A program made the translations under genes and the position numbers. A stretch of DNA of 64,000 nucleotides from JABCZH01 sp963803775 (GTDB lineage: Bacteria > Acidobacteriota > Terriglobia > Terriglobales > Acidobacteriaceae), in assembly GCA_963803775.1 (NCBI GenBank), contig CAWDNS010000007.1, forward strand, positions 124,001 to 188,000. The letters are read 5' to 3'. The notes under the pieces were generated by a model. That model made no database searches. It saw only the letters and a list, made by a program, of their open reading frames with translations, and was not told where the DNA came from. Below are positions 56,001 through 63,566 of the stretch, piece by piece. The number at the start of each line of letters is the position of its first letter. The first letter of the stretch is position 1.

Positions 56001-56674
56001 AGCGAAGCCATCAGTTCGTCACCCGGCGTGCCCACCTTTTGCAGGCTGTTGATGTCGGTCTCGGCGAACACGCCGCATTTGCCGGCTACTTTGTGCAGCT
56101 TGATCCCGTTGTATCCTTGAAGCGCAAGCTCGGCGGTTGGAATTTTCAGCTTGGCGTTGATTTTATCAATGACTGCGCCGGTACCACCGGCGCACTTGTC
56201 GTTCATCGAAGGGATTTTCTTCTTGCGGCCGGTCTCATCGTCATCCTTGAAGACGATGATCTTGGCATCCTGGCCGCCGAGTTCGATAACTGAATACACC
56301 TCAGGATGCATCTTCTCGACAGCCAGTGAAACAGCGGTCACTTCCTGCACAAACTTGGCGCCGATCTGGTCGGCAATGCCGCCGCCGCCCGAGCCAGTCA
56401 TGAACATGCGGGTGTTGTGGCCGTTGATGCCGACTTCTTTCTCCATGCGGCGCAGAAATTCCAGCGTCTTCTCCGGCTGCTTGGTTTCGTGGCGCTGGTA
56501 GTCCTGCCACAAGACCTTGTCAGTCGTGGCATCCACCACTGTCGCTTTGACCGTGGTCGAGCCAACGTCGAGTCCAACCAGAAACTCGGTGTGGTGATCG
56601 TGCGCCCTTTGTACAGGCGCGGGTGCTATCTGAAGCAGTGGTGCCTTAGCCGCTTGTCCCGAATGATCGTGCAT
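53096..56674 (-). CDS. 2-hydroxyacyl-CoA dehydratase activase-related protein (double BadF/BadG/HgdC domain)
   Basis: 1192 aa. Two ASKHA ATPase modules in tandem: FLVGLDVGSTTVKATVVDAT at residue ~30 with VIELGGQDAKIIVF, and FIGIDGGSTSTKAVLLNENG at ~380 with VIVDVGGQDIKIIIL. Each should hold half of an inter-subunit [4Fe-4S] cluster; matching Cys are in NDKCAGGTGAVID and NTQCSAGNGYFLQ. Then a Cys-rich segment (TRCNFCKNNCLRTF) and a DUF2229/HgdB-like domain (RVGIPRVLNIYTYAPLFNGY, GRPYHHDPGLNHE). The C-terminus is a charged helix. It uses ATP to inject an electron into a dehydratase-type partner. It lies 83 bp after the HgdB-like gene. Confidence 0.88.
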   Translation of the reverse strand: MHDHSGQAAKAPLLQIAPAPVQRAHDHHTEFLVGLDVGSTTVKATVVDATTDKVLWQDYQRHETKQPEKTLEFLRRMEKEVGINGHNTRMFMTGSGGGGIADQIGAKFVQEVTAVSLAVEKMHPEVYSVIELGGQDAKIIVFKDDDETGRKKKIPSMNDKCAGGTGAVIDKINAKLKIPTAELALQGYNGIKLHKVAGKCGVFAETDINSLQKVGTPGDELMASLFEAIVLQNLSVLTRGHTLRPHVLLLGGPNSFIKGMREAWQANIPRMWQERKVQIPDGAKPEDLIKVPQNAQYFAALGAIEFGKTEEDCVGCYHGYEKLVHYIEYGRQEEKAKSGAKGLTASDHELDGFKESYRRKKFIPATFSINQTVGGFIGIDGGSTSTKAVLLNENGDILCKSYQLSNGNPIQDTIEMFENLRGQVEAPKAKLEVLGVATTGYAKDILKDVLHADVALVETVAHTESALKFYEDPHVIVDVGGQDIKIIILHNGRVKDFKLNTQCSAGNGYFLQSTAEGFGLGVEQYADLAFSARSMPVFGYGCAVFMQSDIVNFQRQGWRAEEILAGLAAVLPKNVFLYVASIPNLAALGTRFVLQGGTQNNMAVVKAEVDFINSSFRAAGKKPEIIVHEFCGESGAIGAAVESVRLWKNGQQTTFVGLDAVRKIEYRTTRNESTRCNFCKNNCLRTFIDIRTVPKDEKSFIAIEKVTKVPLMHGEQRLIIATCEKGLVEDVNDMKDIKAGLDEIKEKYLNFVDIAAHEVFRSVSPESVADPVPVTKFWNKEAKARVPLMDKRKKLRVGIPRVLNIYTYAPLFNGYLESLGVQPENIIYSDYTSSDLYRAGASRGAIDPCFPAKIGISHVYNLIQEKHRKKPLDVIFFPMYDVLTSPLVKIVGANACPTVTATPETVKAAFTKENDVFAEHNVKYVDPVLNFADRKLFAHQMLQAWQPIMGLSQEENDRAVEIGYKALADYEASIRKRARQVMDQLEREDRIGIVMLGRPYHHDPGLNHEIMEEFQKLGYPIFSQNTLPLDEDLLERLFGDEVRAGVITHPLDITDAWKNSYSCSTNHKVWAAKFTARHPNLVALEISSFKCGHDAPIYGVVEGIIEQSGTPYFCFKDLDENKPTGSIRIRVETIDYFLRRYREEVIRKRKANQEIEAQLAALEAEMRGQTVPETAEFEPPQLEPEAESMAAD

Positions 56675-56720
56675 TCCGTTCCCTTTTCACCCATCGCTGG
56701 GAGTTCTGATGCCAGCCTGA

Positions 56721-56761
56721 ACTGAGAACCAGCAGACAGTTCTCAGTCCCTAGTTCTCAGT
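56721..56761. repeat. Short inverted/direct repeat between the two dehydratase genes
   Basis: ACTGAGAAC (56721-56729) pairs with GTTCTCAGT (56739-56747), and GTTCTCAGT recurs at 56753-56761. This stem-loop occupies the 83-bp gap and the last bases of the upstream gene. Confidence 0.45.
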
Positions 56762-58550
56762 CGCCGCTTGCGGCCGCCGGCACTGCCATGGCCGGCACGC
56801 GCGAACGCTTCCAAAGATGCGTATCTTTCTTGATGCGATCGTTCACGTGCAAAATGAACTGCGCAGCGGTCCCAGCAACGCCTTCGCGGTGGGGCACGTG
56901 ATAGAACGGCCGTCGCAGCTCGGGATGCTCCGCGATGTATTCGCGGATCTGCTCCATGCTCCTGCCGGTTGATTGCAGGCACTGTTCGAACTCGGTCTTA
57001 GCCTTCACTTTGGCTTCGCCCAGCGCCATTTGCACGCGGCTGTGAGCGTTCACTTCGCCTTCGCCGGAAGTTTCAATCGGCAGGAAGATCATGTCCTTGA
57101 ATTTGTTGATCACTGCCGATTGCACTCCATCCGACTGTGACGACGGCATGCAGCCAAACGGTTTCAGTGCCAGCACCATGTGGCACAGCTTGTGGATGGT
57201 GTAGTAAACGTTCTTGCCGACTTCGAGGTGACCCTCGCCACCGCGCGCGAACTGGTTGTAGAAGGGGTTTGCCAGATCCGCAAGGTCCTTCTGCGGAACC
57301 AATTCGTGAGTGATCCCGCCCAGGTGCTTGATGGTGCGGTGATAGAAGAACCGCCACGCCTTCTCACCAAAGCCAATACCCCACAGCTTCTTGTGCAAAC
57401 CGATGTAATTGGCAAAGTTCTTCTTCACCTCATACCACTCGGTATTGCGGTGCGGTCGATTCACCGGCCACTTGGCGATAGCATGGGCCTTCGCCTGGTA
57501 CATCAAATACGCAACCCAGGTGGCGATCGGCTCGACGATGACCTGCGCGCCTTCGCGCTCCAAGAAATCGAACATGTGGAAGTTGCCGTCGCCCTCGGTG
57601 ATCTGCGCCCAGAACTCGCCGGTGATTTTCACCATCGGCTTCACCTTGGTGCGGTCCACTTCGATCGAGTCCATGCGCTTGCGCGCGGTGTCGAGTGCGC
57701 TCAGGTAATCCTTACCCCACATGTTCTCGTGCCATTTTCCGAGCACGTTGGCAGTGTTGCGAAGAATCTTGTTGCTCTTGAACTTGGGCTTGGCCCAGTT
57801 CGGCGCCCGTTCTTCGATCTCGAAGCTCTTGCGATTGCGCAGGTCCTCGCATAAGCCGTCCACCACTTCATGGAAGACGCGATCAGTCTCGCCTTTGTTC
57901 ACTTCATAGGGACGGATCTGATAAATCATGTCGTTGAACACGTCGCCCAGATGCATGGCGTTCAACATGCCAAACCCGAAATCGATTGTGAACTTCAACC
58001 CAGGCTCGCCCGAGGCAGCCTTGATACCGTCGCTATCTTTGAACAGCAACACGCGGAAGCCATCGAAGCCGGCGTTCTTTAGCGCGAAACGATACTCGGC
58101 TTCATACATGCCGAAGCGGCAGGGACCGCACGAACCCGCCGTGAAGAAAACGTAGTTGTCTAGAATCTTTTGGCGCGGAATGCCTTCCTTCTCCAGAAAT
58201 TGCAGATACTGCACCAGGTTGCCCACGGTGAAGTAGGTCGGATTGCACTGGCCGTTGTTCCCGTACTCTTTGCCGATCTGGAAGGCAGGCACATCCGGCA
58301 CCGGCAGCTTCTCGCAGCGATAGCCACAGCCTTGGAAGACGGCCCGAATCAGGTCCTCATGCTTCCAGGTAAAACCGCCAAAAAGAATTGTGACCTTGCT
58401 GCGTTCTTCGGCAGTAAAGGCCCGCTCCACCGGTCGGTGAAAATGGTCGGGCGCGTCCAGGCCCGCGATCTTGCGCAAGCGAGCGCGCTCTGCCGCGAGT
58501 CGCTGCTTGATTTCTACGTCGTCTTCAATTTGAACGAGGTGAGTAGCCAT
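56757..58550 (-). CDS. 2-hydroxyacyl-CoA dehydratase-like protein (HgdB-type, COG3581-like)
   Basis: 597 aa from the ATG at 58550, which has GGAGGAAG directly in front; the frame continues seven codons up. It contains TILFGGFTWKHEDL, then FTAGSCGPCRFGMYEAEYRF with the cysteine pair that binds an Fe-S cluster, and KLCHMVLALKPFGCMPSSQS with further Cys. The pattern belongs to the HgdB-like family that pairs with BadF-type activases; the substrate is unknown. Together with the following gene it forms a two-gene operon. The family is known mainly from anaerobic metabolism. Confidence 0.85.
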   Translation of the reverse strand: MATHLVQIEDDVEIKQRLAAERARLRKIAGLDAPDHFHRPVERAFTAEERSKVTILFGGFTWKHEDLIRAVFQGCGYRCEKLPVPDVPAFQIGKEYGNNGQCNPTYFTVGNLVQYLQFLEKEGIPRQKILDNYVFFTAGSCGPCRFGMYEAEYRFALKNAGFDGFRVLLFKDSDGIKAASGEPGLKFTIDFGFGMLNAMHLGDVFNDMIYQIRPYEVNKGETDRVFHEVVDGLCEDLRNRKSFEIEERAPNWAKPKFKSNKILRNTANVLGKWHENMWGKDYLSALDTARKRMDSIEVDRTKVKPMVKITGEFWAQITEGDGNFHMFDFLEREGAQVIVEPIATWVAYLMYQAKAHAIAKWPVNRPHRNTEWYEVKKNFANYIGLHKKLWGIGFGEKAWRFFYHRTIKHLGGITHELVPQKDLADLANPFYNQFARGGEGHLEVGKNVYYTIHKLCHMVLALKPFGCMPSSQSDGVQSAVINKFKDMIFLPIETSGEGEVNAHSRVQMALGEAKVKAKTEFEQCLQSTGRSMEQIREYIAEHPELRRPFYHVPHREGVAGTAAQFILHVNDRIKKDTHLWKRSRVPAMAVPAAASGD

Positions 58551-58744
58551 AATCTTCCTCCGGCACATGGGTTGTTGTTAAGACTTTGATGTGAGAAACA
58601 GAAGGTCGGACGACCCTCTGCAAGAACTTCCTGTTGAAAAACTCGCAGGGATATCGCGGCTGCACCCTCGAACGGGATTCGAGGCCATTCATCCGGCGAT
58701 TAGTGCCCATCAAAAACTCCTACCACTCGTTCTAAGGAGGTTCG

Positions 58745-58834
58745 ATGTTTTACGCCATCAAGAATCGCTCGGATACGAATCCTGAGGCGCCGTATTTAGC
58801 CGACAGCAAAACTAATAATTTCCCGGTATTCTAA
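58745..58834 (+). CDS. Candidate 29-aa small ORF
   Basis: A strong ribosome site AAGGAGG (58734-58740) sits 4 bp before the ATG at 58745. The frame gives MFYAIKNRSDTNPEAPYLAD plus nine residues and a TAA. No hydrophobic segment and no family. It overlaps the 3' end of the convergent gene at 58812. It may be a small protein, an unrelated leader, or chance. Confidence 0.3.
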   Translation: MFYAIKNRSDTNPEAPYLADSKTNNFPVF

Positions 58835-59072
58835 CCCGAAAGCCCTTCGGATTTAAATACCCCATTACAAAATTCTTTACTTCGTAGTTGTCGTCCTGCG
58901 CCAGCAGATCGGGGTGTTGGGGAAAAGCCGGCTCGGGAAACTTATCCTCGCCAGTGTTGGGTAGAAGCTGCGGCCTGGGAGCCGGAGTTTTTGTCAGTAG
59001 GTCGTGAAGTTGAACATCCAGCCGGAAGGTGGAAGGCGCTTCTCTCTCGTACTGCTCCTGAAGGGTAGGCAT
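58812..59072 (-). CDS. Small uncharacterised protein
   Basis: 86 aa, ATG with GAGGAGACCCC before it. Soluble, with no signal peptide: MPTLQEQYEREAPSTFRLDV, a Pro-rich middle (KTPAPRPQLLPNTGEDKFPE), and a C-terminus FVMGYLNPKGFRVRIPGNY. It is on the same strand as the dehydratase operon but 260 bp upstream of it, with a candidate small ORF on the other strand overlapping its 3' end. I do not recognise the family. Confidence 0.55.
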   Translation of the reverse strand: MPTLQEQYEREAPSTFRLDVQLHDLLTKTPAPRPQLLPNTGEDKFPEPAFPQHPDLLAQDDNYEVKNFVMGYLNPKGFRVRIPGNY

Positions 59073-59512
59073 GGGGTCTCCTCGTTATTCAGGACAACAC
59101 CGTCGCTAAAGAAAAAAATTCTGCCACGTTGCTTCTTATAGTGTCAATGCGCTGGCGTACTCAACGAGCATCGTTTTGCAGCTCGGAACGGCCTTCGCTT
59201 TTCGTCGAGGCGATTGATCCCGGACCAAGACAAGCGTGGCGATTACATCCCGCAAGAACCGAATGGACTTTGAGCCGGTGATTGAGACGCCGTTCGGCGG
59301 CACCAAGGCGGAGATTCGCATCATGTACATCTGGGTCGAAAATCTGCTGCCAGTCTGACCATCGCCAAAAACTGCCATGTCGGCAATACAGTTTTTCCTG
59401 TATTGTTGTTTGCGCTTGAGTCCGCCTTGGCTAGGCATCGACATTAGCTTGAAGCCGAAATAGTTAGGACCGCTGATTTCTGTTTACCTAGGCTATGGCA
59501 TGGAGGAACCCT
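59073..59512. other. Gap with a possible gene remnant
   Basis: Between the small gene at 58812 and the cytochrome gene at 59513. A plus-strand frame ending at 59358 (MDFEPVIETPFGGTKAEIRI and then MYIWVENLLPV) reads like the C-terminus of a protein, but no upstream part in the same frame supports a whole gene. A decayed gene end is likely. No structural RNA is seen. Confidence 0.35.
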
Positions 59513-60034
59513 ATGAGACGCTTCACATTCTTCTTGGTTGCAGTTGCAACAATGGCTGGCCTTGTCACCCTCATTGCCCCTGCTCCAGGCCACGCGGATG
59601 GGCAACCCGGCGCGCCCTTCGTTACCGAAATCCCTCAGGGGTACCGCGACTGGAAGTGGATCTCCTCGGCCCATGAAGCAGGCAACCTCAACAGTTTGGG
59701 TGCCGTTCTCGGCAATGATGTAGCGTTCAATGCCTTTCGGGATGGGAAGCTTCCGTATCCGGATGGCACGATTATTGCTGCTTTGCATTACCGTAACGTC
59801 CCGTCGGAAGAAAACAACAAAGTCTTTGGCCAGGCCCAATCTTTCGTTCCCGGGCCTCCCACGAACATTCAGTTTATGGTCAAGGACTCCAAAAAGTACG
59901 CCGCAACCGGCGGCTGGGGGTTCGCTCACTTCGCGAACGGCAAACCTGGCGACGCGGCGTTTATGAAAAGCTGCTTCCCCTGCCACGCGAAGGCCGAAGC
60001 GAGTGACCTTGTCTTTACTCATTATGCTCCTTGA
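59513..60034 (+). CDS. Cytochrome P460
   Basis: 173 aa from the ATG at 59513, with GGAGG at 59502. Signal peptide RRFTFFLVAVATMAGLVTLI. The family core is GYRDWKWISSAHEAGNLNSL, then FNAFRDGKLPYPDGTIIAAL, and the haem-binding FMKSCFPCHAKAEASD (CxxCH) near the end. P460 cytochromes have a Lys or similar cross-linked haem and act on hydroxylamine or NO; the cross-linking Lys cannot be assigned here. It is periplasmic. There is no amo/hao gene in the window. Confidence 0.9.
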   Translation: MRRFTFFLVAVATMAGLVTLIAPAPGHADGQPGAPFVTEIPQGYRDWKWISSAHEAGNLNSLGAVLGNDVAFNAFRDGKLPYPDGTIIAALHYRNVPSEENNKVFGQAQSFVPGPPTNIQFMVKDSKKYAATGGWGFAHFANGKPGDAAFMKSCFPCHAKAEASDLVFTHYAP

Positions 60035-60054
60035 TGCTGAAAATTTGGGCAGAA

Positions 60055-60136
60055 TGGTAGGCGCGGCAGGAATTGAACCTGCAACCCTCGGATTAGAAAT
60101 CAGTTGCTAAGCAGGTGGGCTCGATAGTTTTCAACA
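60055..60136 (-). repeat. 3' fragment of tRNA-Arg(TCT) with shared flank, copy 2
   Basis: Same layout as copy 1: anticodon-arm part, T-arm (GCAGG-TTCAATT-CCTGC), acceptor 3' end and ACCA on the minus strand, with no 5' half. The T-stem differs from copy 1 by a compensated pair (GTAGG/CCTAC versus GCAGG/CCTGC). A 33-bp block (60089-60121) is identical to copy 1, and its flank TATCG...CAACAG is nearly so. This points to two related integration events or duplicated att-like sites. Confidence 0.6.
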
Positions 60137-60406
60137 GTATAGGATCACGCTCGAGGCCCTGAAGTGGGTAGAAGCGCTCTCAAGTGGGTCCGAACTTGCA
60201 ATGAAACTTGCAATAGATCTAAGGAAGGTCCTCGGAGAACGCTTTCGAGCCGAGATCTGGGATTACTTCCGGTTTGCCGACAAGCCGGGAGTTGATCGGA
60301 TTGGTCAACAGAAGCGCGTTTCTCGGGACTTATCTGTGAGGTACTCCCCAAAGTCAGCCGGACGATTCGATGAACGGCCAATGCCTACTTTTGTAGGCGT
60401 CAATCG
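60137..60406. other. Intergenic region between tRNA fragment and hydrolase remnant
   Basis: A plus-strand frame (60201-60548) starts MKLAIDLRKVLGERFRAEIW but then runs antisense through the hydrolase remnant and lacks a family. A minus-strand frame at 60145-60381 is no better. The interval probably holds decayed DNA. Confidence 0.35.
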
Positions 60407-60622
60407 TCACCCTTGCATGGGCATTTTCAGAATTGCCGACGCAATGTCCTCAACGTCGGTTTCCAGGGCAAAGTGTCCAGTGTTCAGGAATTTCACGGCT
60501 GCGTTGGGCGCCGTCTCGGGCGCTCCGAAGAGTTCGGGATATAAGTAGCGGGCCACGATCGCGCCCGTGACATACGGGAAATAATGAATACTGTGTCCGG
60601 TATCGTGTCGGACACAGCTCAT
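60407..60622 (-). pseudogene. Truncated alpha/beta hydrolase (C-terminal remnant)
   Basis: 71 codons overlapping the TatB stop by 4 bp (ATGA). The end, PNAAVKFLNTGHFALETDVE followed by DIASAIL, is the classic final helix of alpha/beta hydrolases with the catalytic His in TGHFAL. The nucleophile and acid parts (residues 1-200 of such enzymes) are missing. The first 30 residues (SCVRHDTGHSIHYFPYV) do not match the family. It probably arose by deletion that fused hydrolase DNA to the end of the tat genes. Confidence 0.5.
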
Positions 60623-60834
60623 TGCTCTCCAGCCAATTCAGGTAAACCATCAGTTTTCGCGCCCTGAGGTGCGACTTCGAGTTCTGCCGCAAGCTGAGAC
60701 TTCATGCCGCGCGCCGCATTCTCGAGTTCAGCTTTGGCCCGCGCCATGTGTCCCAGCATTGCGTGCATCCGCTTCGGTCCCAGTACTACAAGACCGAGCG
60801 CAATCATGAACAGGACTTCAGTGCCGAAACCCAC
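60619..60834 (-). CDS. tatB: Sec-independent translocase TatB-like protein
   Basis: 71 aa. A single N-terminal membrane helix with the Tat signature FGTEVLFMIALGLVVLGPKRM, including the Glu near the start and the Gly-Pro hinge. An amphipathic helix with basic residues follows (HAMLGHMARAKAELENAARG). The Glu in GTE and the longer tail favour TatB over TatA. It starts 3 bp after the tatA stop (60838), so the two are one operon. It would receive Tat substrates together with TatC. Confidence 0.8.
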   Translation of the reverse strand: MGFGTEVLFMIALGLVVLGPKRMHAMLGHMARAKAELENAARGMKSQLAAELEVAPQGAKTDGLPELAGEQ

Positions 60835-60837
60835 AAT

Positions 60838-61044
60838 TCACCCCTTCGTTATGCTTTGGTCGTTGGAAACGGCGGTGATTGTGCTGGCCGGCGTTTCTTC
60901 CTCAGCCTTCATCGCGGACTTGAATCCGCGGATACCTTCCCCGATTCCCTTGCCCAGCTCGGGGAGCTTCTTGGGCCCGAACACGAGCAGTGCGATCCCG
61001 AAAATCACCAGCAGATGCATCGGTTGAAACAGTCCTTCAAACAT
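60838..61044 (-). CDS. tatA: Sec-independent translocase TatA
   Basis: 68 aa. MFEGLFQPMHLLVIFGIALL is the membrane helix, FGPKKLPELGKGIGEGIRGF the hinge and amphipathic helix with the F-G-P motif of TatA. A short acidic tail follows. TatA oligomers form the protein-conducting pore that takes folded proteins with twin-arginine signals. It lies 147 bp downstream of the Tat-signal ferritin-like gene and directly ahead of tatB. Confidence 0.88.
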   Translation of the reverse strand: MFEGLFQPMHLLVIFGIALLVFGPKKLPELGKGIGEGIRGFKSAMKAEEETPASTITAVSNDQSITKG

Positions 61045-61191
61045 ATATGCTCCTTAATCTCCGTCGGAGACAGCCAAAACAACGTGGTTGGTGAAAAGCA
61101 GGCGCCGCGATCCGTTGTTTCGGATGCGGCGCCCCCACTAGACAACAATTGATCCGCCAGAAGCGGACAAGCACGACTCACGGTTACAGTG

Positions 61192-62331
61192 CTAACCGCG
61201 GGTTGCGGCATCCGCCGCCTCGGCCATAGTTTGCAGCAGTTTGAGGAACTGCTGGCTTTGGCCGATGAAGAGTCCATCCGCAGTGAAGCTGTTGATCGTC
61301 GCCACCGCGCCCGCAAATTTATCGGTCAGCGGACGAATGATTGAGACATGGGGAAGATTGGGTATGAATTCAACCGGAACCGGGAAAATGAGGCTGGGCT
61401 GAACCTTCGGGTTGAGCGGGTGGAAAAAATTGCGGAAGGTCAGACCGGATATGGCGTCGGTAAATGGCGCGATTGGCGGTTGCACTCCGTTGCCCGAAAA
61501 ATCAACCCACTCCAGAAAGTGAGCGATTTCGTCTCCCCCGATGCCCAGGGTGATCTCAAGCACTTCCGGATCAGTCACTTTTTGACTCATGGCTGCATAC
61601 AGACTCGAACCACCTTGCTCAATGTATCCGAAGTGAAAAGCCGCCACATTCGCGATCGCCTGAATATGGTCATTACCTTTGAAGTTGGGATTGGAAGCGC
61701 CCTTGTAATCTTCATCCGTTCTAGGAATAGCGGTAACCCCTTTGAGAGTGATCGCCTGGGGGAATGTAGCGCCGAGGTCAGGATTGGTTGCGCTGCGGTA
61801 GCGAATGTACCAACTGGTGTCGACAGTCAGATTCATGAGGTTCGTGAGCCGGGGAATGCCCGTTGATCCCGTAGCCTTGCTTCCCTGCAAAGTCCTGAAC
61901 TCGTCGAAGTTGACTGGTTCGGCTCCTCTGGACTGGAGGTAGGCATTGAGGAAGGTTGCGTGGCTCACTTCATCCGCAGTGTTGCTGGTTATGTATTGCG
62001 GGCCATCTCCATCGAGGTTCGACAAGGCGACCTGATAGGGGTTCAAGGTTTCGTTCGGGTCAATCTCAATGGGTGGAAGGGTGCCGATACCACCCAATTC
62101 CGCATACTGCGTCCAGAGGTCCGACTCGATCAGTTCTGCTGCCGCCAGAAACTGGAGGATGGCGACATCGCCTGCGCTAAGGGATTGGCCGGATTGCGCG
62201 CGGGCAAAAGTTGCATTTGCTAACAAACCGGCGCCCACTGCTGCGCCTCCTGCCAGAAGACTGCTTTTCATAAAAGAACGGCGGTCAACTGAACGCTTGA
62301 TGGATGAGGTTATTTCTTCTTTCTTCATCAT
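61192..62331 (-). CDS. Tat-exported ferritin-like protein
   Basis: 379 aa. Twin-arginine signal DRRSFMKSSLLAGGAAVGAG, cut after ARA/Q. The mature domain is a ferritin-like four-helix bundle of the acidobacterial/desiccation-type (Ferritin_2/DUF4439-like): LQFLAAAELIESDLWTQYAE, SNTADEVSHATFLNAYLQSR and GIGGDEIAHFLEWVDFSG, each with Glu/His in positions that can bind metals. It is encoded between tatC and tatA, so its export by the neighbouring translocase is probable. Iron-binding activity is inferred only. Confidence 0.85.
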   Translation of the reverse strand: MMKKEEITSSIKRSVDRRSFMKSSLLAGGAAVGAGLLANATFARAQSGQSLSAGDVAILQFLAAAELIESDLWTQYAELGGIGTLPPIEIDPNETLNPYQVALSNLDGDGPQYITSNTADEVSHATFLNAYLQSRGAEPVNFDEFRTLQGSKATGSTGIPRLTNLMNLTVDTSWYIRYRSATNPDLGATFPQAITLKGVTAIPRTDEDYKGASNPNFKGNDHIQAIANVAAFHFGYIEQGGSSLYAAMSQKVTDPEVLEITLGIGGDEIAHFLEWVDFSGNGVQPPIAPFTDAISGLTFRNFFHPLNPKVQPSLIFPVPVEFIPNLPHVSIIRPLTDKFAGAVATINSFTADGLFIGQSQQFLKLLQTMAEAADAATRG

Positions 62332-62623
62332 TACTCTCCAAATTCCTTTTATTTTCGATTTTGTTGTTCTAGTGCTATGTACAACTCCGCCGCTCGCTAG
62401 CTATTCCCCAATTCCAGAGAATATTTCTCCGGACGAGACAGTCGTTCTACACCGCTGCGTTGAACAGTTGTATCTTGGGGAATTTTAGAATTGGATTCAG
62501 GAATAGAACTCTGGACTTGCCTGAGTTGTAATTTAATTGTCAATTCGCCAGGAGCTGAATCTCACCGGAATGCCGATGCGCGAAATACTGGCGTTCTTGC
62601 CAGACACGGTGATCGCACCGCAG

Positions 62624-63403
62624 CTAGCCCACAGCCGTTCTGCGCCGGCGTGCCGAACCCACCAGCCAGGCGACCCCGATACTGAGACCGTAAAGCCCGA
62701 TCATCGGGGCAGCGAAAAGACACATATTCAAGATGTCGGTGGTCGGTGTGATCATTGCCGCAACCACAAAAATCGCGAGTACCGAATAACGGAAATTTCG
62801 CCACATCCAGCGCGCCGTGATCACTCGCATCAAGGCGAGAAAGAACACCAGAACCGGCATTTCGAAAACCAGGCCGAGGCCGACGATGATGGTTACAAAC
62901 AGCTTCGTATATTCTCCAATCGTAATCATGGGTTGAAAGCGGTCGCCATAACCGATTAAGAAGTCGAGGGACGCGGGATAAACCATCTTGTAGCCGAAAA
63001 GTCCTCCAGCTGCGAACAGGCCGACGGTACTGATTACGAAGGGTAGAACGTAGCGCTTTTCATGCCGATACAGCGCGGGAGCGATGAACAACCACAATTG
63101 ATAGAACACAAATGGAGAGGCCGCAAATAGGCCGGCGACGAAGCCGACCTCCAGATAGAGGTTGAAAGGCTCAGTGGGGTTCAAATACACCAATCCGCCG
63201 GCCAACCCGTGGTGACGCAGCGCCTGAATGAGAGGCTGCTGCACCAAGCCGAAAATACGATCCGCGTACGACCAGCAGGCGAAGAACCCAACCAGTACTC
63301 CTACGACGGAAAAGATGATTCGTTTTCTCAACTCCTCTAAATGGGCCATGAGCGGCATGGAGCGAGTTTGTTCTGTCAACAGAAAAGGAATCGCATCAGC
63401 CAC
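62624..63403 (-). CDS. tatC: Sec-independent translocase TatC
   Basis: 259 aa. The GTG at 63403 has GGAGG (63410-63414) six bases ahead, so I choose it over upstream ATGs (the frame opens at 63484). Signature MPLMAHLEELRKRIIFSVVG at the N-terminus, then six membrane helices (for example LYLEVGFVAGLFAASPFVFY, FVTIIVGLGLVFEMPVLVFF). It binds the twin-arginine signal. The GTG overlaps the stop of the 46-aa gene upstream (GTGGCTGA). The other tat genes lie downstream after the ferritin-like gene. Confidence 0.93.
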   Translation of the reverse strand: MADAIPFLLTEQTRSMPLMAHLEELRKRIIFSVVGVLVGFFACWSYADRIFGLVQQPLIQALRHHGLAGGLVYLNPTEPFNLYLEVGFVAGLFAASPFVFYQLWLFIAPALYRHEKRYVLPFVISTVGLFAAGGLFGYKMVYPASLDFLIGYGDRFQPMITIGEYTKLFVTIIVGLGLVFEMPVLVFFLALMRVITARWMWRNFRYSVLAIFVVAAMITPTTDILNMCLFAAPMIGLYGLSIGVAWLVGSARRRRTAVG

Positions 63404-63536
63404 GGAAAGCCTCCACTTGCCCGCCATCTCTATGGACGTCTCGGACCGGCGGTAATTCATCGCAGCATGCAAAATAGAACGCAATAACCAGCATTGCAGC
63501 CAGCCCTATAAGTCCGTACATCGTTAGTTCCAGCAT
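63396..63536 (-). CDS. Small membrane protein overlapping tatC
   Basis: 46 aa, too short for usual ORF lists. ATG at 63536 with GGAGGGTAAGA in front. MLELTMYGLIGLAAMLVIAF is a single membrane helix, followed by YFACCDELPPVRDVHRDGGQ and a short tail. The stop overlaps the tatC start by 8 bp, so translation is coupled. Its position just before tatC suggests a small accessory of the translocase or of the upstream membrane protein; neither is established. Confidence 0.55.
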   Translation of the reverse strand: MLELTMYGLIGLAAMLVIAFYFACCDELPPVRDVHRDGGQVEAFRG

Positions 63537-63566
63537 TCTTACCCTCCGTTGTACCGGTCCGCCACA

